Assembly: GCA_049323895.1 (NCBI GenBank)
Contig: JBMOKT010000023.1
Span: forward strand, 189,563 to 253,562
Origin: JBMOKT01 sp049323895
Lineage (GTDB): Bacteria > Bacillota > Peptococcia > Peptococcales > BICA1-8
Direction of reading: 5' to 3'
DNA length: 64,000 nt
Shown here piece by piece: positions 62,889 to 64,000 of this stretch (position 1 is its first letter; every line of letters begins with the position of its first letter). The translations under genes were made by a program, and so were the position numbers. The notes under the pieces were generated by a model, which was given only the letters and a program-made list of their open reading frames with translations, was not told the origin of the DNA and made no database searches.

Positions 62889-63445
62889 CAGTTATTTCCT
62901 CTCTTTTGAAGCAGTTGGGTCTTAAAGATGCCGCAGTAGGGCTTGAGCCCACCGTTTCAGAGGCGGCCTTATCCAACAAAACTCCTCTGGAAGTACTGGA
63001 GAAATTATTATACCTTGAGATAGATGGCAGGAATACAAGAGGGAAAGCTAAAAGGCTCAAGGCTGCCTGTTTGCCCTATGTTGAAGGTTTGGACACCTTT
63101 GACTTTGGTCGTAAGGGCTTTAAAGGAATAGATAAAGCTCATGTGCGACAACTGGCTGAGTTAGCGTGGCTGGAGAAAGCATACAACATCATGTTCCTGG
63201 GTCCTACAGGGTTGGGGAAAACGAGACTTTCAGTTGGTCTTGGAATGAAAGCTGTGGAGACAGGATACAATGTATCCTTTGTAACCCTTGATGAGCTAAT
63301 GCGACTTTTAAAAACTTCTGAAATTAGTTCAAGGGCTGCAAGAAGGGTTAGAATGATAAAAAATAGTGATTTAGTTATTCTTGATGAGTTATGCAAAGCT
63401 TCACATAACTCATCTTATGAAAAGTATAGTATTATGCAAAGTTGA
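62876..63445 (+). CDS. istB: Truncated IS21 helper ATPase IstB
   Basis: 189 residues versus about 250 for the family. Intact N-terminus (KAKRLKAACLPYVEGLDTFDF) and Walker A (LGPTGLGKTRLSVGLG), Walker B (DLVILDEL) then an abrupt switch to CKASHNSSYEKYSIMQS, foreign sequence from the neighbouring element. The sensor and arginine-finger region is missing, so it cannot work as an ATPase switch. Confidence 0.85.
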   Translation: MAELTVISSLLKQLGLKDAAVGLEPTVSEAALSNKTPLEVLEKLLYLEIDGRNTRGKAKRLKAACLPYVEGLDTFDFGRKGFKGIDKAHVRQLAELAWLEKAYNIMFLGPTGLGKTRLSVGLGMKAVETGYNVSFVTLDELMRLLKTSEISSRAARRVRMIKNSDLVILDELCKASHNSSYEKYSIMQS

Positions 63446-63498
63446 GAGTGAAACATCCCATAAATACTGGAAAAGTTTGCTCTGAACTTTGCATAATA
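63432..63498. repeat. 18-bp inverted repeat ATTATGCAAAGTT, element end
   Basis: ATTATGCAAAGTTGAGAG (63432-63449) pairs with 63481-63498 with one mismatch. A second hairpin, GATGAGTTAT/ATAACTCATC (63383-63414), lies at the junction in istB. Both adjoin a tyrosine-recombinase remnant and likely are its recombination site. Confidence 0.65.
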
Positions 63499-63506
63499 TT
63501 TAAAAT

Positions 63507-63699
63507 TAAATGAATGACTTAAGCCATGCCATCAATTCTTCTTTCTGGCTGTCTGAATATTTTTCAGAAGGAAGCACATTTGGACTGGCTGCTTCTATAG
63601 CTTTACGTTTAACTTCAGGGTTCGACTTTGCGTAGCGTTCTGTAGTAACAACAGAGGTATGTCCAAGAAAATCCCGAATATAAATTAGATTTATACCGG
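63507..63699 (-). pseudogene. C-terminal fragment of a tyrosine recombinase
   Basis: The minus frame reads GINLIYIRDFLGHTSVVTTERYAK and ends AWLKSFI at 63507. It keeps the last catalytic His and the Tyr nucleophile (TTERY) but has a stop at about 63700 upstream and no N-terminal half. From here to 64000 no further gene is visible. Confidence 0.75.
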
Positions 63700-63788
63700 T
63701 TTAACCCCTTTAATTTAGAGTCTTTTCCCTTATAGCTAATTAATCCTTAGAATTACTCATTATTTCGCTATCAATTGCTAGAGTACCT

Positions 63789-63811
63789 TGGGGACGCTGT
63801 CCCCAAACCCC
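63789..63811. repeat. GC-rich interspersed repeat, copy 2
   Basis: GGGGACGCTGTCCCC with AAACCCC, near-copy of 57440-57461. Confidence 0.6.
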
Positions 63812-64000
63812 TATCCTCGCCGGAGGGCAGAGGTCTGTTTTGACAGACCTTTAGCAATAGGATAACTTGTATTTTGATGTCAAGGGTAAATAAACGAGCA
63901 AAAACCGCTCGCCCTTGACATCAAGGGACTGCCTACAACTGGCTAAACTATACTTTTATAACAATATCCGATATGTTCCCTGCTGCAAACTGTAGGCTAA

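Larger units (their letters stand above)
61189..63390 (+). mobile_element. IS21-family insertion sequence, right end lost
   Basis: The left end starts TGTGAATGCTAAAATAA and contains further GTGT-and-AAAA blocks at 61207 and 61231, typical of the multiple repeats at IS21 ends. It carries istA (split) and istB (truncated). The right end is replaced by another element at about 63390. Confidence 0.8.

Overview
The window is low-GC, gene-dense DNA that looks like a chromosome of an anaerobic, amino-acid-using Firmicute (Clostridia type). Evidence: strong AGGAGG-type ribosome sites, many TTG/GTG starts, three TRAP-type uptake systems, a B12-dependent mutase-like enzyme, a class III taurine/omega-amino-acid transaminase, Glu/Leu dehydrogenase and c-di-GMP signalling. 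The species cannot be fixed from sequence alone.

Layout. (1) 1-690: start of a ferric-iron-binding lipoprotein that runs off the left edge; 1.1-1.6 kb: an alkyltransferase-like protein. (2) 1.9-13.9 kb: a catabolic island. A HutC-type GntR regulator diverges from a minus-strand operon made of an opine-type dehydrogenase, a 1215-residue fusion of a B12-binding domain, an unassigned catalytic region and a GlmL-type ATPase, a class I glutamine-amidotransferase-like hydrolase (peptidase C26), and two tandem copies of [TRAP large permease + ~95-residue membrane protein]. A DAACS dicarboxylate/amino-acid symporter lies alongside. (3) 14-25.6 kb: envelope and accessory genes: a GHL10-SH3 lipid-face/wall hydrolase, a four-gene operon built round an atypical radical SAM/SPASM enzyme and a protein with an unusual Ser-rich N-terminus, a MetE/UROD-like protein, a diguanylate cyclase, and a DUF3160 lipoprotein with an FG-GAP-like partner. 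(4) 26.7-34.3 kb: a second catabolic island: taurine-pyruvate-type aminotransferase, TRAP transporter, cupin and DegT-type aminotransferase, with five copies of one operator and a HutC-type GntR gene. (5) 34.4-38.8 kb: a phosphorelay: CheY-like regulator, hybrid histidine kinase interrupted at a (TA)7 tract, and Hpt-REC-GGDEF protein. (6) 39.4-52.5 kb: a third catabolic island with two ectoine-hydrolase-like (DoeA/EutD) M24 proteins, a TIM-barrel-like protein, RidA, a threonine-dehydratase-like (EutB-like) enzyme, Glu/Leu dehydrogenase, M20 deacylase, Asp/Glu-racemase-family protein, EamA exporter and a TRAP transporter, under a FadR-type GntR regulator with a shared operator. (7) 53-57 kb: small membrane proteins, a ferritin-like protein, an SbtA-type bicarbonate transporter and a DUF2294 protein. 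(8) 57.4-64 kb: mobile-element graveyard: a RAYT/Y1 transposase element with terminal inverted repeats, broken tyrosine recombinases, a SIR2-like fragment, a truncated TniB-like ATPase, and an IS21-family element with a frameshifted istA and truncated istB.

How it works together: three separately regulated uptake-plus-catabolism modules for nitrogenous solutes dominate. In each, a GntR-family regulator sits by its own operators, a TRAP (or TRAP-like) system imports a small organic acid or amino acid derivative, and PLP, B12 or hydrolase enzymes convert it into amino acid or keto-acid intermediates. The substrates are inferred, not proven.
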